Of a stretch of 64,000 bases of DNA, positions 49,181 through 57,863 are shown in pieces. The position numbers and the translations under genes were made by a program. The notes under the pieces are model-generated. The model ran no database searches, was not told the origin of the DNA, and was given only the letters and a program-made list of their open reading frames with translations. The DNA is taken from positions 496,001 to 560,000 of the forward strand of contig NZ_RQHS01000005.1 in NCBI RefSeq assembly GCF_004770895.1, read 5' to 3'. The first letter of the stretch is position 1; every line of letters starts with the position of its first letter. Source of the DNA: Leptospira dzoumogneensis (GTDB lineage: Bacteria > Spirochaetota > Leptospiria > Leptospirales > Leptospiraceae).

Positions 49181-49368
49181 GGGCGAGCAAGATAGTTATC
49201 TCGTTCGGAGATCCAAGTCTTATTTAATAAAGTGAAAATTTATGGACTTTCTATATTTTTGATCTTACTAAATAACTATACTCAAATTAAGTTTTTTGAA
49301 ATTGTTTTATAATTAAGAAAGTTTATGAATACTTATATTTCACTTAGTCGATTTGAAAGGAGAGTTCG

Positions 49369-49869
49369 ATGAAAATTGTTTGGATCATTCTGTTTAGCTT
49401 AGTCGGTTTTATGGTTTTAATTGTGCTTTCCGGATATTTACTTCCGAAAGATCATATTGCAAGTGTGGAAAAAGATCTTCCTTCTTCTCCTGAAAATATA
49501 TATAAGATCATACGTGATGTTAGTGAATATAAGAATTGGAGAAGTGGCCTAAAATCTGTGAATATTGAATCCGATACGATCTGGATAGAGTCGGATTCTC
49601 ACGGAAATAATATTCGTTTCGGGATTATAGAAGAGCATTCCCCTAATTATCTAAGAACTAAGATACTAAATGAGGACCTTCCTTTTGGTGGAGGTTGGGA
49701 ATTCGAAATTAATCAGAATGGCCCGATTACTAAACTAAAAATTACAGAGAAAGGTTTTGTGACGAATCCTCTGTTTAGAGTTCTTTCTAAGTTTGTATTC
49801 GGTCATGACGCGACTATGAAAACTTTTTTGGAAGATCTTAGTAAGAAGTTGGAAGCACCGGGAAAGTGA
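49369..49869 (+). CDS. membrane-anchored SRPBCC family protein
   Basis: A 166-residue protein with one N-terminal transmembrane helix (IVWIILFSLVGFMVLIVLSGYLL, 3-25) followed by an SRPBCC-type domain beginning ASVEKDLPSSPENIYKIIRDVSEYKNWRSGL. Such domains bind hydrophobic ligands; the anchor would place it at the inner membrane, probably facing out. AGGAG precedes the ATG by 8 bases. No sequence link to neighbours and no assigned role. Confidence 0.8.
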   Translation: MKIVWIILFSLVGFMVLIVLSGYLLPKDHIASVEKDLPSSPENIYKIIRDVSEYKNWRSGLKSVNIESDTIWIESDSHGNNIRFGIIEEHSPNYLRTKILNEDLPFGGGWEFEINQNGPITKLKITEKGFVTNPLFRVLSKFVFGHDATMKTFLEDLSKKLEAPGK

Positions 49870-49921
49870 GAAGCGGCTATCTAAATGAGAGAAGGCTGTA
49901 AATAGAAATTCTTCTTTGATT

Positions 49922-50053
49922 TTGTTGGAATTCCAACAAGGTGAGGGGTGGCAAATTCTGCTTGTGGAAGATCAGATTTTGTGATAAGGGATGGGAGTGT
50001 GAGATTTCGGGTACCACCCACCGGCCCCCACCCAAAGAGGGTGGGGCCACCCT
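49922..50053 (+). repeat. intergenic palindromic element (possible MITE-like repeat)
   Basis: It opens with the perfect 18-base palindrome TTGTTGGAATTCCAACAA (49922-49939) and closes with a GC-rich hairpin, arms GGCCCCCACCC (50023-50033) and GGGTGGGGCC (50039-50048) around AAAGA, with outer GGGT and ACCC able to extend it. The short frame across it (HRPPPKEGGATL) resembles spurious proteins I recall from Leptospira annotations, which suggests a dispersed repeat. It may also end the SRPBCC or aldolase transcripts. Confidence 0.55.
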
Positions 50054-50101
50054 AAATCAAATCCAGATCTACAGAAGATCCAACTTAGAACAAAAAAACT
50101 T

Positions 50102-50758
50102 CTATCCCCTGTTCTTCTCAGCTTGTTTAGAATATTTCCTTTGATAAACAAATCGGATAGCTTCTGCTTCCAACCAAGGGACTGGTTTTCCGCCGCCTAG
50201 GATCCTAGATTCTACGAATGCCTTACTTGCTTTTTCCAAAACCATACAGACTGCATGAGCATCGTCCAAACTTTTGTGAGCGCATAATGCACCCGCGTTC
50301 TGAAGATATACTGCGTTCCTTCTTCCTATGGCGGAGACGATCTTTTTTAGACCTTTTTCGTCGGACGCGTTAGGCACAACCTTTGCGTTAGGTCCTACAA
50401 TCTGGGCCATGTCATCCAAATAAGGACGAACTGTTTCTCCTGCCATGGAGCAGGTCATTACATTCTCTTGAGTAGAATGAAAAATAACGGTAAACTCAGG
50501 TCTCGCTAAATAGAGGGAAAGATGTTGTATTGCTTCGTCAGGAATGTCTTTCGGAAAGATTTGATTTTCTTCCAAAGGAATTTCCAAAAGAGCAGTCTTA
50601 GCTTTTTTGCCGATCGTATTTAGATCCGCTTTTTTAGGAGTGATCCAAATACTTTTTCCAATCTTAACACTTGCACATCCGTTCTTCGCTAAAATTCCTT
50701 CCTTCACTAACTGAGGAAGGAATTTCTGAAGATCCATCGGGCTATCTGGAGCTTTCAT
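50102..50758 (-). CDS. class II aldolase/adducin-like protein with lost zinc site
   Basis: A 218-residue paralogue of the gene just upstream. The ATG at 50758 overlaps that gene's TGA (ATGA), which fixes the start; a longer frame to 50794 is spurious. The fold is kept, but of the three zinc ligands of class II aldolases only His94 remains: FHSTQ has Thr96 for the second His and QNAGAL has Ala155 for the third. It is therefore probably not a working aldolase and may be a structural or regulatory partner of the intact paralogue. Third gene of the TetR-controlled aminotransferase operon. Confidence 0.82.
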   Translation of the reverse strand: MKAPDSPMDLQKFLPQLVKEGILAKNGCASVKIGKSIWITPKKADLNTIGKKAKTALLEIPLEENQIFPKDIPDEAIQHLSLYLARPEFTVIFHSTQENVMTCSMAGETVRPYLDDMAQIVGPNAKVVPNASDEKGLKKIVSAIGRRNAVYLQNAGALCAHKSLDDAHAVCMVLEKASKAFVESRILGGGKPVPWLEAEAIRFVYQRKYSKQAEKNRG

Positions 50759-51411
50759 GCTGATTTTACCAGTCCGTAGTTTTTGAGATACCAAGAGCGG
50801 ATAGAATCTCTATCTCCTTTTTTATAGCCTGAAACTTTTAAGAATTCTTTTTCAATGAATAGTTGGCATACTCTTTCCAATTCAAGTGCGACTTGAAAAG
50901 CATCTTCCATATCTTTTCCAACGCATAGAGTTCCATGGTTTGCTAAAAGAACCGCTTTACTTCCTGATTTATCCAATGCATGGATAGCCATTTTGATCAG
51001 CTTTTTGGTTCCAGGTAAAGAATAGTCCGTGCAAAGCACCGGCCCTCCGATGATCTTTTTCATCTGAGGATTTAGAACCGGAACATCTTTCCTTGCAGCC
51101 GCAACCACTGCCGCTTGCAATTGGTGGGTGTGAATTACTGCACCTATATTCGGACGAAGTTTATAAGCCGCAGAATGAAGCCCTTTTTCATAAGAAGGTT
51201 TGATCTTTCCGATATGAGTAAGGTCTTCGATATTTACTTGTACAATCTCTTCCGGAGTTAGATCATCATATGTCCTGCCGGTAGGAGTGATCGCAAAATA
51301 ATTTTCATCGATACGTTGGCTGATATTTCCCCAAGTTCTTGCGATCAAACCGGACTTCAAAAGTCGGATACCGGCATCTCGAACGGTTTTTTTTGCCTTA
51401 TCTATTTCCAT
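50755..51411 (-). CDS. class II aldolase/adducin family protein
   Basis: A 218-residue zinc aldolase/epimerase/dehydratase-like protein of the FucA/AraD family. Ligands His94 and His96 (AVIHTHQ) and His159 (LANHGTL) are present, as are the catalytic Glu76 in PSYEKGLHSA and the phosphate-loop-like TWGNIS and TPTGRTYDDL. It would cleave or dehydrate a small phosphorylated sugar or related carbonyl compound; the substrate is unknown. It lies 29 bases after the aminotransferase and is translationally coupled to a degenerate paralogue downstream, so the two may form a mixed oligomer. Confidence 0.88.
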   Translation of the reverse strand: MEIDKAKKTVRDAGIRLLKSGLIARTWGNISQRIDENYFAITPTGRTYDDLTPEEIVQVNIEDLTHIGKIKPSYEKGLHSAAYKLRPNIGAVIHTHQLQAAVVAAARKDVPVLNPQMKKIIGGPVLCTDYSLPGTKKLIKMAIHALDKSGSKAVLLANHGTLCVGKDMEDAFQVALELERVCQLFIEKEFLKVSGYKKGDRDSIRSWYLKNYGLVKSA

Positions 51412-51440
51412 GTTCTTCTCCTATTCGGCGGACTAAAAGG

Positions 51441-52907
51441 TTATACACCTTCGACTTTTTGGAAAACTCTTTCGAATCTTTTTAAAGCGTCATCGATCAC
51501 TGCGTCAGTGTCTGCAGCGCTTGTATATAAGCGGCTTCCTGCAAGAGTAACGATACCTTCTGCCATGTAAGCTGCGCCCATTTCTTCCATCGCTTTTTTG
51601 CGAGTATGGGCTTCGTGGATTGTGGACTTGATCTTCCAGAATTTTTTGATATCGATCTCTAAAAGCATGGTTCCAACTGTTTCCAAGTGGCAGATAGATC
51701 CTTGGTTGAACGCCACGAAAGGTAGATTATACTTCTTAATTAATTTTTGTAAACCTGCAGTGATCCTATCTCCCGCTCTTCCTGCTTTTTCGCAGGCCTT
51801 TTGTTTTTCGATCTCAAGAAGAGTATAATAACCTGCTGCAGAACTAAGAGGGTTTGCAGCCATGGTCCCGCCGATCAGGGCCTTTTTCACACCTGTTTGA
51901 AGTCCTGCAGAAAGATACTTCATGTATTCCTTCTTTCCGCCCAAACCACCGGCAGAAGGATAACCACCGGCAACAACTTTACCGAATACGGTTAGATCCG
52001 GAGTAACACCGTAATAACCTTGTGCACCGCTTAGGCCTATACGGAATGCAGTAACAACTTCATCAAAAATCAGTAATGCTCCGTACTTGTCGCAAAGTTC
52101 TCTGACTCCTTTATTGAAGTCCATATCGATAGGGCGAGTTCCACTTTCCGGTCCGATCGGTTCCAGTATAACTGCAGCGGTACCGCCTCTCCAACGATTT
52201 CTTTTTAAAGTTCTTTCTAATGCGTTCAGATCGTTCGGATAGAATTCTTGAGTGTATTTAAAAACATGTTTAGGAATTCCGTGAGACTCAAAATGTCGGG
52301 TGCCAGGTAGGCGAAGTCCATATGCAAGCTGATCACTCCAACCATGATATGCTCCACCCATCTTTACTATATTTTTCTTTTTGGTAGCAAGTCTTGCGAC
52401 ACGGATAGAAGCCATACAAGCTTCTGTTCCGGATCCTAACATACGGAACATTTGCACCGAAGGCATATGTTCCACGATCTTCTCCGCAAGTCTTAACTCA
52501 TACTCATGGAATAAACCGGTCACCGGTCCTGTGGTTTCCAGAAGTTTAACAACCTTCTTACGAATACTAAGAGGGTTACTTCCTAAAACTGTAGGACCTC
52601 CAGCTTGCAGGAAATCTATGTATTTGTTCCCATCCAGGTCGAATAAATGCGCCCCGGAAGCCTTGGTGAAAACAAGAGGGAAGGGATAATTGAATGCTAA
52701 GTTATGCTGCACTCCGCCAGGAATGTATTCGGAAGCTTCTGCGATCATAGTCTTCGATTTAGAGCACTTCTTCTCAAAATATTCCTGAAGGTACTTCTCC
52801 ATCTCATTCTTCTTAATGGAGCGAATTGGCTGGCGAATCAGGTCATGAAGTTGTTTATAAACCCCTTTTACGTCTGGGTATTGAGAAATTGCGAAGCCGG
52901 TAGACAT
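51441..52907 (-). CDS. class III PLP aminotransferase, HemL-like
   Basis: A 488-residue PLP enzyme related to glutamate-1-semialdehyde aminomutase. GSGTEACMASIRVAR (phosphate cup), YHGWSDQ, FDEVVTAFRIGLSGAQ and the likely Schiff-base Lys in FGKVVAGGYPSAG are all present. It is about 60 residues longer than HemL, mostly at the N-terminus (first ~65 residues), and sits with sugar-type aldolases, so it is probably not the haem-pathway enzyme but a transaminase or mutase of an amino-sugar-like or beta-amino compound. First gene of the operon, 29 bases downstream of a TetR-type operator. Confidence 0.88.
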   Translation of the reverse strand: MSTGFAISQYPDVKGVYKQLHDLIRQPIRSIKKNEMEKYLQEYFEKKCSKSKTMIAEASEYIPGGVQHNLAFNYPFPLVFTKASGAHLFDLDGNKYIDFLQAGGPTVLGSNPLSIRKKVVKLLETTGPVTGLFHEYELRLAEKIVEHMPSVQMFRMLGSGTEACMASIRVARLATKKKNIVKMGGAYHGWSDQLAYGLRLPGTRHFESHGIPKHVFKYTQEFYPNDLNALERTLKRNRWRGGTAAVILEPIGPESGTRPIDMDFNKGVRELCDKYGALLIFDEVVTAFRIGLSGAQGYYGVTPDLTVFGKVVAGGYPSAGGLGGKKEYMKYLSAGLQTGVKKALIGGTMAANPLSSAAGYYTLLEIEKQKACEKAGRAGDRITAGLQKLIKKYNLPFVAFNQGSICHLETVGTMLLEIDIKKFWKIKSTIHEAHTRKKAMEEMGAAYMAEGIVTLAGSRLYTSAADTDAVIDDALKRFERVFQKVEGV

Positions 52908-52935
52908 ATCTTTTTCCTTTTTTTACGGAATATAG

Positions 52936-52969
52936 GTTGACAGTGAGTGAATACTCACTCACTGTCAAC
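52936..52969 (-). promoter_or_regulatory. 34-bp operator between aminotransferase operon and tetR
   Basis: Perfect 15-base arms GTTGACAGTGAGTGA and TCACTCACTGTCAAC flank ATAC. The inner TGAGTGA/TCACTCA half sites match those of many TetR-family regulators. It lies 28 bases before the aminotransferase ATG and 86 before the divergent tetR GTG, so one bound repressor could control both. Confidence 0.85.
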
Positions 52970-53055
52970 TAGAAAATACAGAAAAGATTCTTCCGGAAAA
53001 ATTTTCCGTATTCCGGAGCTTAGGAACCGCTTAGGTAGTAAATATAGGAAGTACT

Positions 53056-53718
53056 GTGGCCGAATTTACCTCTTCAAAATACAATAGAGATACTTTTGAT
53101 AAGATCCCGGAAGAAAAAAGGACCAGGATACTTTCAGTTGCGATCGCGGAATTTGCAAACCGAGGTTTCAATAACGCGAACACTAATATTATAGCGAAGA
53201 AGGCCGGCATCAGCGTCGGTTCCTTATACAAATACTTTGATACAAAGGAAGATTTTTTTCTTACCGCAGTAGGTTACGGGATCCATCAATTAGAAAAAAC
53301 TCTCGAAGAAGTCTTAAGCGAAGACAGTGATCTTTTCGGTAAAATTGAAAGAATACTAAGAATTATCCAAAAACATTCCAGAGAAAATAGGGATATCATT
53401 CGTTTATACAATGAGATCACTGCAGAAGGAAATTCTGAATTGATCCGAGGACTCTCTTCCGATATGGAAAGTGTTTCCGCTAAAGTTTATACTTCCTTAT
53501 TGGCGGAAGCGAAAAAGTCCGGATCTGTCGGCAAAGATATAGATGAGAAAGTTTTTGCTTTCTGCATCGATAATCTTTTTATGATACTCCAATTTTCTTA
53601 CGCGACCGAGTATTATCGTGAAAGAATGAAAGTTTATCTTGGAAAAGATTTTGATAACGACGAGAAGGTCGTAAAAGGTATAATGTCTTTTATTCGCAGG
53701 GCGTTGGAGAAGAAGTAG
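53056..53718 (+). CDS. TetR family transcriptional regulator
   Basis: A 220-residue TetR regulator: the helix-turn-helix (about 20-65) shows RILSVAIAEFANRGFNNANTNIIAKKAGISVGSLYKYFDTKEDF, given here as residues 21-64 in part. The C-terminal ligand domain is not recognised. GTG start. It is divergent from the aminotransferase/aldolase operon and shares with it a 34-bp palindrome, so it very probably represses that operon and itself. Ends 3 bases from a convergent outer-membrane protein gene. Confidence 0.92.
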   Translation: MAEFTSSKYNRDTFDKIPEEKRTRILSVAIAEFANRGFNNANTNIIAKKAGISVGSLYKYFDTKEDFFLTAVGYGIHQLEKTLEEVLSEDSDLFGKIERILRIIQKHSRENRDIIRLYNEITAEGNSELIRGLSSDMESVSAKVYTSLLAEAKKSGSVGKDIDEKVFAFCIDNLFMILQFSYATEYYRERMKVYLGKDFDNDEKVVKGIMSFIRRALEKK

Positions 53719-53721
53719 GAC

Positions 53722-55077
53722 TCAATTAACTTTATTCTCCTGCACATCAAAACATTTCATTAAACCGATTTCTATAGATTCGGATCTAGAGCTTCCAACA
53801 TAAGGAGGACCTAATGTTTTGAGGAAAATCTGTGATACAGCTGATTGTACTGGATCAATAAGTTCTGTTGAACTTCTATCTAAACTTATTGATTCTAAAT
53901 TATATTTCCAATACAAGGATTGAAAACCTGCCCAAATAGAAACATCTTGCAAATGGAATATTAGCTTATAGCTTATATATCTTGCAGTAGCTTTCCAAAA
54001 TGTATTTTCTGAAAATATGGAAGCTTTAGCGGGCTCGCCCGGTGGGCCTGATACTTCTTGGTAGAATAAACTTGCATTATGGTGTCTTTCTCCAGAGAGT
54101 AATGCGGAATAAAATTCGAATCGATTTTCGATACCATGACTAGCTTTTATCGAAAGTTTTATTCCAATAAGGGGGCCTTTCATAGACTCGAACATATTAT
54201 TTTTTTGGAGGCCATTTATATAAAAAGAAAATGAGTATATTGGATTCATAACAGAACTATGTTCCGGGCTTTTGGCCCAAGTTTGCAGATACCCCAATGA
54301 TGGGCGAATTTGGAACATGTCATCCGAATAAATTAGGTAACTTATATCTCCTTTTATAAATGTCTGACTATTAACGAAAGGGTGCTTTGCCGCCGTATTC
54401 AAATTTAAATTAGCATTTAAAATATATTGATTAAAATCTCGGGCTTCTCCTGTAAACATGGAGCCGGATAATGACGAAGATATTTTCTTCCAATAGTAAT
54501 TCAATTCGTACGACGCTGCTAGTCCCGGTTTATTATTCCTATTTCCATTTACGTAAATATTATTTTCTTCCCCGTATAATCCTACTTCTCCCATGTCTCT
54601 AAGTTTGAAGGCTGTCAGATCCCGGGTGGATTGAAATGATCCGTATCCGATTCCAAGGCTGACCTCGAATTTATGCTTTAGTAGATTGACTTTTTCATTT
54701 TGTGGCTTAGAGGACTTTTCGATAATTTCATTTGTTTCAGATATGTCTTGAATATTTGTCCCAAACATTTGAACATCAACTGAAGAGTTTTCCTGAGAGT
54801 TTCCGTTTTTATCCTGATCTTCAGTAGAATTTGAGATTTGAGGATTTTTTTTCGCAACCTTTTGTTCTAAGTCGGAAATATTTTCAATGAACTTTTTTTC
54901 TAATTTGCCAACGATACCATTTGCAGTTTTGATCTTAATATATTCTTCTGTTTCTTCCAAAACTTCTCCGGCAACTACGATTCCTCCCTTTAGATAAATC
55001 GTTTTCTCCGCGTTATATGAAAAGGGAAATAGAAATAATATGAATGCGGTCAATAATAGACGTTTATAATCATTCAT
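53722..55077 (-). CDS. outer-membrane beta-barrel protein, SH3-like N-domain family (paralogue 1)
   Basis: A 451-residue exported protein, third of three tandem relatives in transcription order. After a signal peptide (about 1-22) comes a ~45-residue SH3-like domain (TIYLKGGIVVAGEVLEETEEYIKIKTANGIVGKLEK in residues 24-60), then an Asn/Ser/Glu-rich linker, then beta-strand-rich sequence starting KHKFEVSLGIGYGSF. It ends IEIGLMKCFDVQENKVN, so it lacks the terminal Phe of its two relatives. Composition is more AT-rich than its neighbours. Resembles Leptospira LA_0442/LA_0875-type N-domain proteins (memory). Function unknown. Confidence 0.8.
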   Translation of the reverse strand: MNDYKRLLLTAFILFLFPFSYNAEKTIYLKGGIVVAGEVLEETEEYIKIKTANGIVGKLEKKFIENISDLEQKVAKKNPQISNSTEDQDKNGNSQENSSVDVQMFGTNIQDISETNEIIEKSSKPQNEKVNLLKHKFEVSLGIGYGSFQSTRDLTAFKLRDMGEVGLYGEENNIYVNGNRNNKPGLAASYELNYYWKKISSSLSGSMFTGEARDFNQYILNANLNLNTAAKHPFVNSQTFIKGDISYLIYSDDMFQIRPSLGYLQTWAKSPEHSSVMNPIYSFSFYINGLQKNNMFESMKGPLIGIKLSIKASHGIENRFEFYSALLSGERHHNASLFYQEVSGPPGEPAKASIFSENTFWKATARYISYKLIFHLQDVSIWAGFQSLYWKYNLESISLDRSSTELIDPVQSAVSQIFLKTLGPPYVGSSRSESIEIGLMKCFDVQENKVN

Positions 55078-55161
55078 ACTGGGAATTTGCTTTTAAGAAT
55101 TATTTAGGACAACTATTATTTAAGCTAGAGTTCTATAGAGGGTAGTTCTTTCGCAATTAGA

Positions 55162-56427
55162 TTACAAAAACTCAAACCTCTTCATCAATCCGAACTCTAA
55201 GATCGCGGATCTACTTTCTAAATTGATCGTTTTACCTATTGTTTCCATTAACTTTTGTTGTACAAGATAAGCATTCGGATTGCTTAAATCCACCCCAATC
55301 AACCCGTCCTTGGATGAATAAAGATATTGGAAATCCGAGTTTAGATTATATTTCCATTCATAAAACTGAAATCCTGCGTAAACCGAGATAGTGGGAGTCA
55401 CTCTATAAACTAATCGATACAGAAGGTGGAAACCGTTCGCATTCCAAGATAGATTCTGGCCTTGTCTGTAAAATGCTACCTGAGATAAATTCGCTGGAAC
55501 AAACGCAGACACTATACTTCCATCCTGGTTTCCGGATAGAGTTAGATTATGATATTCTAATCTATTTTCCCATCTTTCTCCCATTCGGATCGTTGCCTTT
55601 AATCCGATCGTATATCCTTTTAGTGTTTCGTTAAACTTCATTACACCTTGCGAATATAGATATAAACCGCTGTCTATATAATAGGATGTGGATAAATTTG
55701 TATCTTGAGATTGTCCCCAGAAGTATTGGTATCCGATTGTAGGCCTTAGATCGAATCTTTCGTTCGTAAATGCAAGAAAGGAGAATTCGCTTTTCAAAGA
55801 ACTTTGTCTTTCCGGAAAACTTCCAGTGCTATGGATCATACCACTTCCATAGGAATGGCTGTCGTATGTGCTTCTGTTCCCTAAATGAGATCCTGTAATT
55901 CCTCCTGACCATCTTCTCCAAGTGTAAATAGCTCCATACGTTTGAGATAATTCGGGAGAATGTGTAGGTTTATCGATTATGGTAGGAAGAGTTCCGGAGA
56001 GTAATCCAACTTTGTTTTGGATCAGCACAGGTAATTCTTGGGTTTCAGGAGAATATCTTCCTGCTCCTAATCCGAAGTAGACCTCTAGATCATTTCGCTT
56101 TAGCTGATCTATATGGAAATTTACGATAGGCTTTGGGACTTCCGCAATTTGAGGAGTCGGAGTTTGTTCTGCCTGAATCGGTTTTTTCTCATCCTGAGGG
56201 ATCTTGACAGGTTCATTGAAGGTAACCGTATTAATCTCGGACTTGTTTAATTGTATCGTTTTTCCTTCCGTAGTTTTGATCGTCATATTGGTGGCTGTCT
56301 GTTGTAATATTTCCGCGCGGATGACTTGACCATTTTTGAGATAAATGGTTTTCATTTCCGCAAACAAAGAAACAGCAGGGATCAATAAGGCGAATGGTAG
56401 AAGGAACCGAAAAAAATACAATTTCAT
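55162..56427 (-). CDS. outer-membrane beta-barrel protein, SH3-like N-domain family (paralogue 2)
   Basis: A 421-residue exported paralogue of its two neighbours. Signal peptide 1-23, SH3-like domain TIYLKNGQVIRAEILQQTATNMTIKTTEGKTIQL (residues 28-61, quoted in part), Pro/Gln linker, then a barrel from NDLEVYFGLGAGRYSP. It ends ILEFGLMKRFEFL with the aromatic/hydrophobic C-terminus used by outer-membrane assembly. Closest to paralogue 3: both share RWSGGITGSHLGN-like, PERQSSLK and RWENRLEYH segments. About 80 bases separate it from each neighbour. Confidence 0.83.
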   Translation of the reverse strand: MKLYFFRFLLPFALLIPAVSLFAEMKTIYLKNGQVIRAEILQQTATNMTIKTTEGKTIQLNKSEINTVTFNEPVKIPQDEKKPIQAEQTPTPQIAEVPKPIVNFHIDQLKRNDLEVYFGLGAGRYSPETQELPVLIQNKVGLLSGTLPTIIDKPTHSPELSQTYGAIYTWRRWSGGITGSHLGNRSTYDSHSYGSGMIHSTGSFPERQSSLKSEFSFLAFTNERFDLRPTIGYQYFWGQSQDTNLSTSYYIDSGLYLYSQGVMKFNETLKGYTIGLKATIRMGERWENRLEYHNLTLSGNQDGSIVSAFVPANLSQVAFYRQGQNLSWNANGFHLLYRLVYRVTPTISVYAGFQFYEWKYNLNSDFQYLYSSKDGLIGVDLSNPNAYLVQQKLMETIGKTINLESRSAILEFGLMKRFEFL

Positions 56428-56505
56428 CTACGGCGTATTCTGTATCTTAAAAGGTTGGAGGCAATAATTTAATGCTATTGATTATAGCTCGTAAATAAAT
56501 TTCAA

Positions 56506-57807
56506 TCATTGAGAGAATTCGAATCTTTTCATTACTCCGAATTCTAAGGACGAAGCCTTGCTTGTGGCCGGTGTCATTTTTGCCGTAGAAGTTAACAGAA
56601 GGTTTATTAATACCAATTCTTCCACCGGGCTAGGATTGCCTATATTGGCTAAACCATTGAAAGATTGATCAAATGATTTTAATGAATATTTCCATTCGAA
56701 TGCCTGGATCCCAACCCAAAAGGAAAGAGTAGGCGTCCATTTATAGAGTAGTTTATAAGAAAAATTGAATCCTTTCGCATCCCATTGTATACTATCTTGA
56801 ATTATTCCGTAATCGAAAAAATTCGGAGTGTTGAGCATTGTCAAACTACCGTTACCGTATTGGGCCCCGGAAAGAACTAGATAATGTAGTTCTACCCTAT
56901 GTTCCCACCGTTCCCCTTGTCTGATCGTTGTTTTTAATCCGATAGACGGTCCTTTTAACTTTTCCAAAAAGTAATAATGATATTTGAAAAAAGAAGTCAG
57001 TTCATTTCCGCTATAGTTGGTTGAGATCGTATTATTATCGTCTGTCTTTCCCCAAAACTGAGAATAACCGAAACTAGGCCTTAGATCGATCCTGTGATTC
57101 GTGTAAGCAAGAAATGAGATATCTGCCTTTAAGGAGCTTTGTTTTTCCGGAAATGTTCCGGCGATCTCCTGTAGATTTGCGTTATTAGAATAGACCTTTA
57201 ACCTTTCGGAAGTTTGTCCGCTGAAATGATTTCCGCTCAGACCGAATGCAAACTTTTTCCAATAGTATATAGCACCCATACTATATGCTAATCCTCTTTT
57301 ATAACTGGGGGTATCGTGGTCCGGAGGGATTTGTCCAGTCAGAGCATTTGCTTTCACTGAGGCTTCATTTAAAAAGGATTCAGTAGGAGGGCGATACGTA
57401 CCAAGGCCTGCTCCAAAGAACAATTCTATATCTTTTCTTTTGGCTTGGTCAATAGAGTAAGGACTGGCAGCTTTGTCTAATTCAGGTTCGGACTTTTTAC
57501 TCGGTTCTGGAGCAGGGGGAGGCTCTTCTATAACTGCAGTTTGTTGTTTTAATTTTTCCTCGGATTCTTTTTTTTCTTGGATAGTAGGTTCTTTATAACT
57601 GACTCTTTGGATCTCTTTCTTATTGAGTTGTTTGATCTTTCCATCTTCCATTTTGATCTGCATTGAGGTCGCGGTTTGCTGAATGACTTCTCCGCGCAGG
57701 ATCTGTCCGTTCCTCATATAGATCGTCTGTAGTTCGGCAAATAGTTCGACTATAGGGGAAGATAATAAAAGGATCAATAAGCAGATTCTTATGTTGGAAC
57801 TTCCCAT
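56506..57807 (-). CDS. outer-membrane beta-barrel protein, SH3-like N-domain family (paralogue 3)
   Basis: A 433-residue exported protein, first of the tandem set in transcription order. Signal peptide (about 1-25), SH3-like domain beginning TIYMRNGQILRGEVIQQTA, a Lys/Glu/Pro linker, then a barrel from KDIELFFGAGLGTYRP to the end LEFGVMKRFEFSQ. It shares the linker placement and the FPEKQSSLKADISFLAYTN block with paralogue 2. Function unknown; probably surface or pore-forming. Its start is 57 bases from the divergent comF start. Confidence 0.83.
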   Translation of the reverse strand: MGSSNIRICLLILLLSSPIVELFAELQTIYMRNGQILRGEVIQQTATSMQIKMEDGKIKQLNKKEIQRVSYKEPTIQEKKESEEKLKQQTAVIEEPPPAPEPSKKSEPELDKAASPYSIDQAKRKDIELFFGAGLGTYRPPTESFLNEASVKANALTGQIPPDHDTPSYKRGLAYSMGAIYYWKKFAFGLSGNHFSGQTSERLKVYSNNANLQEIAGTFPEKQSSLKADISFLAYTNHRIDLRPSFGYSQFWGKTDDNNTISTNYSGNELTSFFKYHYYFLEKLKGPSIGLKTTIRQGERWEHRVELHYLVLSGAQYGNGSLTMLNTPNFFDYGIIQDSIQWDAKGFNFSYKLLYKWTPTLSFWVGIQAFEWKYSLKSFDQSFNGLANIGNPSPVEELVLINLLLTSTAKMTPATSKASSLEFGVMKRFEFSQ

Positions 57808-57863
57808 AACGTGGGCTATTAGAACGAATATTTACCCGATAGGCAATAACTTATTAAACATAT

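Noticed and set aside
50759..50794. Upstream extension of the pseudo-aldolase
   Set aside because: The ATGA overlap at 50755-50758 is the natural coupled start; the extra residues are non-homologous.
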